Assembly: GCA_023953835.1 (NCBI GenBank)
Contig: JAMLJB010000003.1
Span: 62,001 to 126,000, forward strand
From: Rhizobiaceae bacterium
Lineage (GTDB): Bacteria; Pseudomonadota; Alphaproteobacteria; Rhizobiales; Rhizobiaceae
Length of the DNA stretch: 64,000 nt
Direction: 5' to 3'
Part shown: positions 1-8,834 of the stretch, piece by piece
Layout: each line of letters opens with the position of its first letter
Position numbering within the stretch: the first letter of the stretch is position 1
Notes under the pieces: generated by a model
The model's database searches: none
Told to the model about the DNA's origin: nothing
The model's input: only the letters and a program-made list of their open reading frames with translations
Translations under genes and position numbers: made by a program

Positions 1-75
1 AGCACAATCGATCTCGTCATGAGGCAGGACAATGCTGCGTTTCGCCGGGCGGTGATGGCTTGCGCCGGCATCGCG

Positions 76-327
76 TCATGCTGATGCCGCTCTTCTCGCG
101 TGCCAGACGTAACGGGTGATGTTGTAGGCGAGATTGGCCATGCCGATTTTCATCGGCGCACTTGCGATGCCGATGATCCTGACGAACAGTCACATGCGGA
201 TTTCCGGTGAGCGAAAGACGTGCTCGATGCGCGATCGGATCTTTGACCGCCGGCCATTGGCACGCGCCGTCGCCTCGCTCATCGACCGCTCCTTCGGCTT
301 CTTCTGATGGATGTCGCTGGCGAAGCC
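76..327 (-). pseudogene. IS5-family transposase relic, C-terminal part (interrupted by IS66)
   Basis: Read on the minus strand, this stretch gives the C-terminal part of an IS5-type DDE transposase. The pieces RSKIRSRIEHVF and KIGMANLAYNITRYVW are recognisable, and the family's catalytic Glu lies in the RIEHVF motif. The frame is broken by a TGA where the family usually has Gly (after EIRM, before LFVRIIGIA). The missing upstream codons continue exactly at 2802-2846 on the far side of the IS66 element. This was therefore one gene, split by that insertion. It is non-functional. Confidence 0.8.
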
Positions 328-385
328 GTTCCTGTGTAAGCGGTGCGCCGCTCACACCTTCTGCGGAGTGGCGTAAAGGGCGAAA

Positions 386-847
386 GTGACGATCCGTCTG
401 GAGGACCGTTTTGTGTCTGGGCTTGACCATAGACTTGAGCCGGAGGGCCAGGTCCGGCGCTTCGAGGTAATCACTGGCGCGCTGGGTCGCCGGCGCTGGA
501 ATGCCGACGACCGGGCGCGGATCCTGGAAGAATCGCTTCTGCCCGGGGCCGTGGTTTCGGCGGTAGCCCGCCGGCATGGGCTGACGCCGCAGCAACTGTT
601 CACGTGGCGACGCGAGGCGCGGAAGCGGGCGCAGACCGAGACGCTCGCCTTCGTGCCCGCGGTGGTCGCACCGGAGCCCACGGATGCAGGGGAACCGAAG
701 CCGCCACGATCGAAGCGGCGCGGGCGGTCACGACGCCGACCGGCCGCGATCGAACTGGAAGCGGCCGGTGTCACGGTGAGGATTGGCGGCGGCGCTTCAC
801 CCGCCACGATCGCGGCGGTGATCGGCGCGTTGAAGGGATCGATGTGA
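386..847 (+). CDS. tnpA: IS66 family accessory protein TnpA
   Basis: This 153-residue protein is a typical IS66 TnpA. It has an N-terminal helix-turn-helix related to IS3 OrfA, with RRRWNADDRARILEES and VARRHGLTPQQLFTWRREAR at about residues 35-75. A basic, Arg-rich linker follows, and then a C-terminal AGVTVRIGGGASPATIAAVI segment. TnpA binds DNA and is required with TnpB and TnpC for transposition. Its stop codon overlaps the GTG start of tnpB. It is the only intact gene of this element, so it probably has no function here unless another full copy exists in the cell. Confidence 0.9.
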   Translation: MTIRLEDRFVSGLDHRLEPEGQVRRFEVITGALGRRRWNADDRARILEESLLPGAVVSAVARRHGLTPQQLFTWRREARKRAQTETLAFVPAVVAPEPTDAGEPKPPRSKRRGRSRRRPAAIELEAAGVTVRIGGGASPATIAAVIGALKGSM

Positions 848-1200
848 TCGGCGCGACGGGCGCGGTGCGCGTGATGGTCGCGACGAAGCCGGTGGACTTC
901 CGCAAGGGGGCCGATGGGCTGGCGGCGCTTGTGCGCGAGGCGTTGGGCACCGATCCGTTCTCAGGCGCAGTCTACGTGTTCTGAGCCAAACGTGCCGACC
1001 GGATCAAGCTCGTCTACTTCGAGGGCACGGGCGTGCGCCTGTTCGCCAAGCGACTGGAGGATGGCAAGTTTTGCTGGCCAAGCGTTGCCGACGACGTTGT
1101 CCGGTTGACGGCGGCGCAGCTGCAGGCGCTGTTGGAAGGCCTCGACTGGCGGCGGTTGCATGAGGCGCGCGAGACGCGTGTCCCGACAGCAGCAAGCTGA
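844..1200 (+). pseudogene. tnpB: IS66 family TnpB with in-frame stop
   Basis: The conceptual product is a standard IS66 TnpB (IS66 Orf2-like): VATKPVDFRKGADGLAALVRE, then GAVYVF, a TGA codon at 982-984, and on in the same frame with AKRADRIKLVYFEGTG to VLLEGLDWRR-like residues and a stop at 1198-1200. Relatives have Arg after GAVYVF, so a CGA-to-TGA change is the simplest explanation. The start is a GTG overlapping the tnpA stop. The truncated product would be about 46 residues and presumably inactive. Confidence 0.88.
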
Positions 1201-1247
1201 GTGCTTGTTTCTGGCAACTCACTGTAATCTATGATTCATTCCGCTTC

Positions 1248-2790
1248 CTGACCGACGCGGCCAAGCCTCTGACCAGCGATCCTGTCGCCGTTCAGGCGAT
1301 GCTTGCCGCTGAGCGCGCGGAGAATGAACGGCTGCGCCAGATCATCAAGGAGCTGCAGCGCCATCGCTTCGGGCGTAGGGCGGAGAGCTTGCCCGAGGAC
1401 CAGTTGCTCCTGGGACTTGAGGAAGCCGAACAGGTAGAGGCGGAGGGCTTGGCCGACGAGGAAGCCGCGGACCCGGCCAAGCGTGAAGCCCAGGCGCGCA
1501 GGCGCCGCGCCAATCGTGGGTCTCTGCCCGCTCACCTGCCGCGCGTCGACACTGTGATCGACGTTGACGACAAGACCTGCCCCTGCTGCCGAAGCGCGCT
1601 CCACAGGATCGGCGAAGACGTATCCGAGCGCCTTGACGTGGTCCCCGCCCAGTTCCGGGTGATCGTCACACGCCGACCCAAATACGCCTGCCGCGCCTGC
1701 GAGGAGGTGATCGTGCAGGTGCCTGCGCCCGCGCGTCTCGTCGAGGGTGGCATCCCGACGGAAGCCACCGTCGCCCATGTGTTGATCAGCAAATATGCCG
1801 ACCATCTTCCGCTTTACTGCCAGGCCCAAATCTACAGCCGCCAAGGCATCGATCTCGATCGGTCGACGCTCGCCGACTGGGTCGGTAAAGCAGGCTTCCT
1901 GCTTCGACCCGTGCATGAGCGCATGTTCGAGCGGCTGAAGGCGACCGACAAGCTCTTCGCCGACGAGACCAAAGCTCCCGTGCTCGATCCGGGCCGGGGG
2001 CGAACCAAGACCGGCCAGCTCTTTGCCTATGCCCGTGACGACCGGCCGTGGGGCCGCGTTGACTTGCCCGGCGTCGTCTATCTCTATGCCCCCGACCGCA
2101 AGGCCGAGCAGCCGATGCGGCATCTTCAGGGCTTCGTCGGTGTCCTGCAGGTCGACGGATATGCGGGCTACAAGGTGCTGGCCGAGCGCAATGCCGTGAG
2201 CCTGGCGTTCTGCTGGTCACATGCGCGCCGCCGCTTCTACGAACTCGCCCAGGCCGGCCCCGCGCCGATCGCCACGGAAGTGCTTGCCCGTATCGCCGAA
2301 CTCTACCGCATCGAGAGCGATATCCGCGGCCGCTCCGCCGACGAACGCCGTGCCGTGCGGGAGTCGAGAAGCCGACCTGCCGTCGATGCGCTTGAGCCGT
2401 GGCTCAGGGAGAAGCTTGCTCTGCTCAGCCAGAAGAGCAAGCTGGCCGAGGCTATCCGCTACGCGCTATCGCGCTGGCCGGGCCTTAGCCGCTCCTCGAC
2501 GATGGTCGCATCGAGATCGACAACAATGTCGTCGAACGCGCCATCCGACCCATCGCCTTGATCCGCAAGAACGCGCTCTTCGCCGGCTCCGATGGTGGAG
2601 CCGAGCACTGGGCGACCATCGCCTCGCTCATCGAGACCTGCAAACTCATCAACGTCGAGCCTCACGCCTATCTCACCGACGTCGTTGTCCGCATCGTTGC
2701 AGGACATCCGCAAAGCCAGATCGACGACCTGCTGCCCTGGGCCTACATTCGCGTTCCCGAGACCAGGGCGGGTGGCCTGACAACAGCGGT
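1248..2790 (+). pseudogene. tnpC: IS66 family transposase TnpC, frameshifted
   Basis: This is the DDE transposase of the element. Conserved pieces in order are AERAENERLRQIIKELQRHRFGRRAE (coiled coil), the zinc-binding CPCCRSALHRIGED, the catalytic region DKLFADETKAPVLDPGRGRTK, VDGYAGYKVL, and FCWSHARRRFYEL. Near base 2490 one base is missing in the segment that should read SRFLDDGRIEIDNN. The remainder, including VVERAIRPIALIRKNALFAGS, continues in the next frame from about 2500 to the element end. The natural start codon also appears lost: family members begin MTDAAKPL, and here the first codon is CTG at 1248. Translation could begin only at ATG 1299. Confidence 0.88.
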
Positions 2791-2801
2791 TACGTTCCTG
2801 T

Positions 2802-2846
2802 CGAGCCAGGCTTCGTTCTTCTTGGATCGATACGCTCTGTCGGCCC
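2802..2846 (-). pseudogene. IS5-family transposase relic, middle fragment
   Basis: This short minus-strand stretch encodes AYRSKKNEAWLDR, which joins directly to NGFASDIHQKKPKERSMSE at 327 and below once the IS66 insertion and one target repeat are removed. The transposase is truncated upstream of about 2846, where the small inverted-repeat segment at 2855 begins, so the N-terminal two thirds are absent. Confidence 0.7.
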
Positions 2847-2854
2847 ACACGGTT

Positions 2855-2959
2855 GGGGACTGTCATGAATTCTGGGCATGCAATACTCGGCATCTGGATC
2901 GAGCAGACCGAGGGCGCGAGTGACCAAACCGGCCTTCGCGCAGAATTCATGACAGCCCC
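2855..2959. repeat. 105-bp segment bounded by 19-20 bp inverted repeats
   Basis: GGGGACTGTCATGAATTCTG at 2855-2874 is matched by CAGAATTCATGACAGCCCC at 2941-2959, its inverted copy with a single extra base in the left arm. The interior is 66 bp with no coding content that I recognise. Terminal repeats starting GGGG are common on insertion-sequence ends, so this may be a MITE-like element or two element ends brought together by an internal deletion. I could not assign it to a family. Confidence 0.6.
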
Positions 2960-2994
2960 TAACAGATTGCGTCAGATCATCGCAGAGGCCTACA

Positions 2995-3112
2995 AATCTC
3001 ATCGGACGTTGTTTCAACAAGCTCAAGCACTTCCGTCGCATCGCAACCCGATACGCCAGCGGCCCACCGACTTGCCCAACCTTTCCTCCAATTCGCAGCC
3101 TCTATGGTCTGA
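2995..3112 (+). pseudogene. IS5-type transposase C-terminal relic
   Basis: The plus strand reads NLIGRCFNKLKHFRRIATRY, which closely follows the C-terminal motif of IS5-type (IS427-like) OrfB transposases (RNLVERFFNKLKHFRRIATRYDK). After RY the frame is lost, and FLQFAASMV appears in another frame. Nothing of the N-terminal part is present. It is a remnant, of a different IS5 subgroup from the relic at 76-327. Confidence 0.6.
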
Positions 3113-3119
3113 CGTTGTC

Positions 3120-4220
3120 CTACCGACGGAGAAAGTACTTCTCGACTATTGCAGTCACAGGCTTGAGTTGCTCGTCGGTCATCGACTTGTTGACGTAAAG
3201 GTTCTCGAAGTCGGAAATATGGTTGGTGTAATTTCCCGCCCGGTTGGCAAAAATCCTGCCCGGTTCGATCAGATCGAGGGTTTCGAGCACCTTGGCATCG
3301 GTCAGGAATTCCATGAAGAGCGCCGCCCCGTAGGGATGCGCTGCTCCCTTGGCAACGCTCACCGCCAGGCCAGTGGCGAAAGTCGGATTCTCAAACTCAA
3401 AGTCGATCGGGGCTCCCGAGGCCTTCAGCGCCGCCGCACGATAGCCTCCGATGCCCCAGGCGATATCGATCTCGCCGGATGCCAATGCCCCCGCCAAGCC
3501 CCCCACGCTCGGGTAAAGAATGCTGTCAAGTCCTCCAAATGCCTCGACCCACTCCATACCTTTCTGCTCGCCATAAATATCGAGTAAGCCGGCCACGAAC
3601 GGCTCCATGTTCAGGACGGATCCAATCTTGCCATTCCATTGCCCGTCGATCAGCGCCTCGAAGCTCCGGGGAGCGTTCTCCCTAGGAATCCGATCTGTTC
3701 GCCAAGCGATCGCAAAAGGAAGGATCTCGTAACCAAGAGCGGTCCAGCCTTCGGACGCGCTGCCATAGCGGAACCGAGGATCGAAATCCCCCCAGGCGAG
3801 CGGCTCATAAGGAGCAAGAAATTCCTGCAGGCGATCAAGGAGCGTCAGCGAATACAGCAGCACATCGGCACCGGAACGGCCGGCATCACGCTCGGCCTGC
3901 AGCTTCTGCGCAGCCTGCGCAACCGTCAAGCGTACGAAGGTGACGTTCAGGTCGGGATAGAGCGTCTTGAAATGGTCGATCAGGATCTGAGCACGGTCGA
4001 TGCCGAGGACTCCGTAGACCACGATTTGATCTTCCTTCGCCGCCAGTTCCGCCAGCCGGGTAACCCGCTCTTGATCGGACAAATTAGCGACGAACTCCCA
4101 CATGTCGCGAGCCGGGGCACTTGCCTGCTGCGCTGACGCCGAACTAAGGAGTGGAGACATCATCGCGAGCCAAACGCCTGACAGTAATGCACGTCTTCTC
4201 ATTCCGGACCTAACGGCCAT
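3120..4220 (-). CDS. Extracellular solute-binding protein (Fe3+/polyamine type)
   Basis: This is a periplasmic ABC-transporter binding protein of about 366 residues, related to the Fe(3+) and putrescine/spermidine binding proteins (solute-binding family 1). The chosen ATG at 4220 is preceded by AAGGTGG seven bases upstream. The N-terminus MAVRSGMRRRALLSG and the following hydrophobic stretch to ASAQQ form a signal peptide with a twin-arginine-like RRR. Later segments such as QIVVYGVLGIDRAQILIDHFKTLYPDLNV and NGKIGSVLNMEPF fit this fold. No permease or ATPase gene is adjacent. Insertion-sequence debris lies on both sides, so it is probably an orphan left by rearrangement. The ligand cannot be told. 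Confidence 0.8.
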   Translation of the reverse strand: MAVRSGMRRRALLSGVWLAMMSPLLSSASAQQASAPARDMWEFVANLSDQERVTRLAELAAKEDQIVVYGVLGIDRAQILIDHFKTLYPDLNVTFVRLTVAQAAQKLQAERDAGRSGADVLLYSLTLLDRLQEFLAPYEPLAWGDFDPRFRYGSASEGWTALGYEILPFAIAWRTDRIPRENAPRSFEALIDGQWNGKIGSVLNMEPFVAGLLDIYGEQKGMEWVEAFGGLDSILYPSVGGLAGALASGEIDIAWGIGGYRAAALKASGAPIDFEFENPTFATGLAVSVAKGAAHPYGAALFMEFLTDAKVLETLDLIEPGRIFANRAGNYTNHISDFENLYVNKSMTDEQLKPVTAIVEKYFLRR

Positions 4221-4459
4221 AGTATCCACCTTGTCTGTCGCGCAGTTTCCCAGCGGGTCGTCGGCAGCCAAAGTGACCAAAAAAAACTTTGATTGCAAAC
4301 GGGAAGAATTATCGCTGCACATAATGATATCTTATGAGATAGCCACTAGTACTTGGAAACGCGGGCTTATTGATTTCCACCGAGAAGCGATGGGTTGTCT
4401 AGCAGCTTGCGCATCGAGCATTTATCGCGTTGGGGTGGCGCAGGAGACGGCCTGGGAGA

Positions 4460-5282
4460 GATACCGTCGCCTTAAGTTGGCGTGAAGGCTGGCGTCGTAT
4501 GTCGGGCCATGACCGAACGTTCTGCCGCTCTTTGCGATCCTCTCTACAAGCGCCATCGCTTTTCAGCCGAGATCATCAGCCATGCCGTGTGGCTGTATTT
4601 CCGCTTTCCGCTCAGCCTTCGCCACGTGGAGGACCTGCTCGCTGCCCGCATCGAGTTTCCTTTCAGACGGTCGCCGAATGGGCGCGCAAATTCGGTGGCG
4701 CATATTCACGCCGAATCCGGCGGATGTCCAAAGGCCGTTTTGCCGACAAATGGCTTGATGAGATGTTGGTCGCCATCAAGGGGAAGAAGCTCTGGCTCTG
4801 GCGGGCTGTCGATGCTGACGGCTATGTTCTCGACGCTCTGGTGCAAAGCCGCAGGAACAGAAAGGCCGCGTTGCGGCTGATGCGCAAGCTGCTCAAGCAG
4901 CAAGGCATCGCGCGACGCGTCATGATCACCGACAAGCTCGGCTCCTATGCTGCGGCGAAGAACGAGCTCATGCCTGGGATCGAGCATCGATCCCACAAGG
5001 GGTTAAACAACCGGGCGGAGAATTCCCATCTTGCCGTTCGCCGACGCGAGCGGACGATGAAGCGCTTCAAGTCCAGCCGACAATGTCAGCGCTTCGTTTC
5101 CATCCACGGCCCGATCGTCAATCTGTTCCACTATCCGCGTAGCCACATGACTGCCACCAACCACCGCCAGCTTCGCGACGCCTCCCTGGCAACATGGAGC
5201 CGGATCACGGTGTCGACGGCTGCATGAAAACTCGGTCAGCCGGTGTCTATTCGCCTGCCGCTCAAATTAAGGCGACGGTACC
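4460..5282. mobile_element. Degenerate IS6-family insertion sequence
   Basis: The ends carry inverted repeats: TACCGTCGCCTTAAGTTG at 4462-4479, matched by the inverted copy of TACCGTCGCCTTAATTT at 5264-5280. Between them lies one frameshifted IS6-type transposase gene. I see no matching 8-bp target duplication outside the ends, which could mean old age or a cointegrate-type event. The exact outer boundary is uncertain by one or two bases. Confidence 0.75.
4509..5227 (+). pseudogene. IS6-family transposase, frameshifted
   Basis: The first frame reads MTERSAALCDPLYKRHRFSA to SLRHVEDLLAAR. Near base 4650 the frame changes and continues with QTVAEWARKFG, RMSKGRFADKW, LDEMLVAIKGKK, MITDKLGSYAAAK and NRAENSH. 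The three DDE residues are all present (Asp of LDEM, Asp of TDK, Glu of AENSH). The residue usually found between W and LDE (His) is missing. The length matches IS6 transposases (about 235 residues) if the shift is repaired. It is inactive as written. Confidence 0.85.
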
Positions 5283-5310
5283 ACCAGAACCAAATCCGCG
5301 TTTACCAGCA

Positions 5311-5359
5311 GGTGCGAACGCGTGAGATTCGGAACGGCGGCGGCAACCGCGTTCGCACC
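5311..5359. repeat. 12-bp perfect inverted repeat downstream of the PAS-LuxR gene
   Basis: GGTGCGAACGCG at 5311-5322 is matched by CGCGTTCGCACC at 5348-5359 with a 25-base spacer. It lies about 150 bases beyond the stop of the minus-strand PAS-LuxR gene. No T-run follows on either strand, so it is not a standard intrinsic terminator. The surrounding 5283-5512 stretch holds no gene that I recognise. Confidence 0.5.
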
Positions 5360-5512
5360 GCTCACGAAACGGATGACAATCAGAAGGAAAATCGAACGCA
5401 CGGTAGGCGTTCCAAGATATCCTCTCAAAGAGCAGCCGATATAAGGCGGAGTCGGTTCTCATCGGAAATCGACACTGGGGGCACCAACCGAGTGAATTCC
5501 GGTACAAAATAG

Positions 5513-6115
5513 TCAAGTTCCGGTTTGAAACCGGGCTGCGAGTTCAGCAGCATTTTTCAGTCTCGCAGCTTTCATAAGTCGGGCGCGATGAGATTCAATC
5601 GTACGCCGAGAAAGGCCGAGCTCATCCGCTATTTGTTCATTTGTCTTGCCCTGCGCCACAAGCGCAACGATCTGCCGTTGTCGATCGGTCAACGATAGAC
5701 CGCCCCTCGCAACCTGGCGTGCCATCGGCTGGAAGCAGTATATCGCCTGCGCGAATGGATCTTTCATATGGCGCGTCCGGCCGTGAACCTGACACCAGAA
5801 GCGCCTGCCATCGCTTGCGGTCATGATCCGCTCGTCGTGGTAAACTTGCCCCCCTGGAAGATGAGCCCGCCACATCCGTCCCGTCCGAACGAAATCGGCA
5901 TACCTCGGATAGAGGCGGGCAAAGCTGCGACCAACGAGGTCGGACCGCAAATAACCGAATAGCGTCGAGAACTCCTCGTTACAATCACGGATGATGCGAT
6001 GCGTTGCATAGACCATCGGCACTGGAATCTCCTGTAGCGAAAATCGCAAGTTCAAAACATCTTCGCCCAAATGCGCCTCCTCGCTCAAATGCAGTATAAA
6101 TACTGCTAACGCCAT
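5513..6115 (-). CDS. PAS domain LuxR-type transcriptional regulator
   Basis: The protein has about 200 residues. An N-terminal PAS-like sensor (IPVPMVYATHRIIRDCNEEFSTLFGY, LVGRSF) covers about residues 25-125. A C-terminal LuxR/FixJ helix-turn-helix (LTDRQRQIVALVAQGKTNEQ, then IADELGLSRRTIESHRARLMKA) covers about 140-195. No receiver domain is present. It diverges from the CoA-transferase and thiolase genes and probably controls them and itself. The start is uncertain. The ATG at 6115 places a perfect palindrome inside the gene, whereas a TTG at 6070 has GAGGAG six bases upstream and would leave that palindrome in the promoter. The TTG start is quite possible and would give about 185 residues. 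Confidence 0.85.
   Translation of the reverse strand: MALAVFILHLSEEAHLGEDVLNLRFSLQEIPVPMVYATHRIIRDCNEEFSTLFGYLRSDLVGRSFARLYPRYADFVRTGRMWRAHLPGGQVYHDERIMTASDGRRFWCQVHGRTRHMKDPFAQAIYCFQPMARQVARGGLSLTDRQRQIVALVAQGKTNEQIADELGLSRRTIESHRARLMKAARLKNAAELAARFQTGT
6091..6106. promoter_or_regulatory. 16-bp palindrome, likely operator/promoter between the regulator and the CoA-transferase genes
   Basis: GCAGTATAAATACTGC is a perfect inverted repeat (arms GCAGTAT/ATACTGC around AA). It contains TATAAAT-like sequence usable as a -10 box in either direction. It lies 80 bases upstream of the CoA-transferase start and just upstream of the possible TTG start of the PAS-LuxR gene. This is the expected place for an autoregulatory site. 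Binding is inferred. Confidence 0.5.
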
Positions 6116-6185
6116 TAAGGTTCAAGACCTACTATCCTCTTGACGCCCGCTCTTCATTCGTTCGGGCGACAAGTCGGAGGGGAAA

Positions 6186-6899
6186 TTGGGCAAGATTGTT
6201 TCGAACGCTACCGAAGCGCTGGCGGGAGCGCTCGCCGACGGCATGACGATCATGGCAGGCGGATTCGGACTTTGCGGCATTCCAATGAGCTTGATCCAGG
6301 CCATTCGAATGTCGGAGGTCAAGAACCTCACGATCGTCTCCAACAATGCCGGCGTCGACGGATATGGCCTTGGAATACTCCTGGAAACCCGCCAGATTCG
6401 TAAGATGATCTCGTCCTACGTGGGCGAGAACAAGCTATTTGCGGAACAGTTCCTTTCAGGCGCGTTGGAGATCGAATTCAACCCGCAAGGAACGCTTGCT
6501 GAGCGCATCCGCGCCGGCGGCGCGGGGATTCCAGCCTTCTATACGAAAACGGGCGTCGGCACTTTGATTGCCGAAGGAAAGGAAATTCGCCAGTTCCACG
6601 ATGACGACTTCATCATGGAAACTGGTCTCTTTGCGGATGTCGCGCTCGTTCACGCTTGGAAGGGCGATACCGAGGGCAACCTCGTCTACCGAAAGACCGC
6701 GCGCAACTTCAATCCCATGATGGCGACTGCCGCCAGGCTGACGGTCGCCGAGGTCGAGCATTTGGTGCCCGCGGGAGAGCTCGACCCGGACCACATCCAC
6801 ACGCCCGGAATATTCGTACGGAAGATCGTCCATGTGCCGAGCCCCGGAAAGCGCATCGAGCAGCGCACGGTGCGGCCGAAGAAGATGGAACTCGCCTGA
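6186..6899 (+). CDS. 3-oxoacid CoA-transferase subunit A
   Basis: This is subunit A of a two-subunit family I CoA-transferase (SCOT / acetoacetate:succinyl-CoA or 3-oxoadipate type). The 237-residue length is usual. The glycine-rich MAGGFGLCGIPMSLIQAI near residue 20, NNAGVDGYGLG, and the ending KIVHVPSPGKRIEQRTVR are family hallmarks. The start is a TTG at 6186 with a GGAGG sequence closely upstream. Subunit B follows after one base. Together they would activate acetoacetate or another 3-oxo acid with a donor CoA thioester in the cytoplasm. With a thiolase next door and BKACE genes nearby, acetoacetate is the most economical substrate guess, but that is inference. Confidence 0.92.
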   Translation: MGKIVSNATEALAGALADGMTIMAGGFGLCGIPMSLIQAIRMSEVKNLTIVSNNAGVDGYGLGILLETRQIRKMISSYVGENKLFAEQFLSGALEIEFNPQGTLAERIRAGGAGIPAFYTKTGVGTLIAEGKEIRQFHDDDFIMETGLFADVALVHAWKGDTEGNLVYRKTARNFNPMMATAARLTVAEVEHLVPAGELDPDHIHTPGIFVRKIVHVPSPGKRIEQRTVRPKKMELA

Positions 6900-6900
6900 C

Positions 6901-7539
<639 letters not shown>

Positions 7540-7557
7540 TTGCCCGCGAGGTAAAAA

Positions 7558-8745
7558 ATGACCAATCCATCGATCGTCATCGCATCCGCCGCCCGCACTG
7601 CGGTGGGATCCTTCAACGGTGCCTTTGCCGATACTCCGGCTCATGAACTAGGCGCTGCCGCGATAAAGGGTGCGTTGGCGCGCGCCGGCGTCGAAGCGGC
7701 GGAAGTCGACGAGATCATCCTTGGCCAAGTGCTGTCGGCCGGGGAAGGTCAGAACCCGGCCCGCCAGGCGGCGATGAAGGCCGGCGTGCCCATGGAGGCG
7801 ACTGCTTTTGGAGTGAACCAACTGTGCGGCTCCGGGCTTCGCGCCGTAGCGTTGGGCATGCAGCAGATCGCGCTTGGCGATGCGAAGATCATCGTCGCTG
7901 GCGGTCAAGAATCTATGTCCATGGCACCGCATTGCGCGCATGTGCGCGCAGGCGTGAAAATGGGCGATTTCAAAATGATCGACACGATGATCAAGGATGG
8001 CCTGACTGACGCTTTCTATGGCTACCACATGGGCATCACGGCCGAGAACATCGCCCGCCAATGGCGGCTGTCCCGCGAGGAGCAGGACCAGTTCGCCGTG
8101 TCTTCGCAAAACAAGGCGGAGACCGCGCAGACCGCCGGTCGTTTCAAGGACGAGATCGTTCCCTTCGTCATCCAGACGCGCAAGGGCGACGTGACCGTTG
8201 ACAGCGACGAATACATCCGCGCCGGCGCAACCTTTGACGCGATGGCAAAGCTGCGTCCGGCCTTCGACAAGGAAGGCACCGTCACCGCCGCCAATGCCTC
8301 GGGCCTCAATGACGGTGCCGCCGCCGCCGTGCTGATGACGGAAGCAGAAGCCGCCCGGCGCGGCCTCACACCCTTGGCGCGCATCGTCTCCTGGGCGACA
8401 GCCGGCGTCGATCCACAGATCATGGGCACGGGCCCGATCCCGGCCTCCCGCAAGGCGCTGGAAAAGGCCGGCTGGAAGGTCGGCGATCTCGACCTTGTCG
8501 AGGCCAATGAAGCCTTCGCCGCTCAGTCCTGCGCTGTCGTCAAGGATCTCGGCCTCGATCCGTCAATCGTCAATGTCAACGGCGGGGCGATCGCTATTGG
8601 TCATCCGATCGGCACTTCCGGTGCTCGCATCCTCAACACGCTTCTGTTCGAAATGAAACGCCGCAGTGCCCAAAAAGGGCTCGCCACACTGTGCATCGGT
8701 GGTGGCATGGGCGTTGCCATGTGTTTGGAGAAATTGACGCGGTGA
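7558..8745 (+). CDS. Acetyl-CoA C-acetyltransferase (thiolase)
   Basis: This thiolase has 395 residues, normal for the biosynthetic/degradative AtoB/PhaA type. The nucleophilic Cys lies in NQLCGSGLRAVALGMQQ near residue 89. The His lies in GGAIAIGHPIG near residue 348, and the second Cys in CIGGGMGVAM near residue 378. It interconverts acetoacetyl-CoA + CoA and two acetyl-CoA. Coming right after the CoA-transferase subunits, it completes a short route from acetoacetate to acetyl-CoA. It faces the minus-strand catabolic operon ending at 8835. A short hairpin (ATGGGGT/ACCCCAT) lies just after the stop. Confidence 0.95.
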   Translation: MTNPSIVIASAARTAVGSFNGAFADTPAHELGAAAIKGALARAGVEAAEVDEIILGQVLSAGEGQNPARQAAMKAGVPMEATAFGVNQLCGSGLRAVALGMQQIALGDAKIIVAGGQESMSMAPHCAHVRAGVKMGDFKMIDTMIKDGLTDAFYGYHMGITAENIARQWRLSREEQDQFAVSSQNKAETAQTAGRFKDEIVPFVIQTRKGDVTVDSDEYIRAGATFDAMAKLRPAFDKEGTVTAANASGLNDGAAAAVLMTEAEAARRGLTPLARIVSWATAGVDPQIMGTGPIPASRKALEKAGWKVGDLDLVEANEAFAAQSCAVVKDLGLDPSIVNVNGGAIAIGHPIGTSGARILNTLLFEMKRRSAQKGLATLCIGGGMGVAMCLEKLTR

Positions 8746-8834
8746 TGGGGTAAACGTGCGCACCCCATAGGGTCAAAGCGATGTTCCCTGCCAGGGACGC
8801 GCCCGAGGCCACGGTAGACGAGACGGTGCAATGC

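Larger units (their letters stand above)
336..2793. mobile_element. IS66-family insertion sequence with 8-bp target duplication
   Basis: The element starts with GTAAGCGGTGCGCC and ends with an imperfect inverted copy finishing in GCGGTTAC. The 8 bases on its left (328-335, GTTCCTGT) are repeated exactly on its right (2794-2801), an 8-bp target duplication as expected for IS66 elements. Removing the element and one repeat copy restores the reading frame of the surrounding IS5-type transposase. It carries the usual tnpA, tnpB, tnpC order. tnpB has an in-frame stop and tnpC a frameshift, so this copy is probably not autonomous. Confidence 0.95.

Noticed and set aside
17..595. A 192-codon minus-strand frame at the left edge.
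   Set aside because: It crosses the IS5 relic, the IS66 boundary and tnpA in a frame that matches none of them.
2480..2500. Programmed frameshift in IS66 tnpC.
   Set aside because: IS66 elements are not known to use one here, there is no slippery sequence, and homologues read straight through. Loss of one base is simpler.
8744..8767. Hairpin ATGGGGT/ACCCCAT after the thiolase as a terminator.
   Set aside because: The stem is only 7 bp with a 10-base loop and no T-run on either strand.
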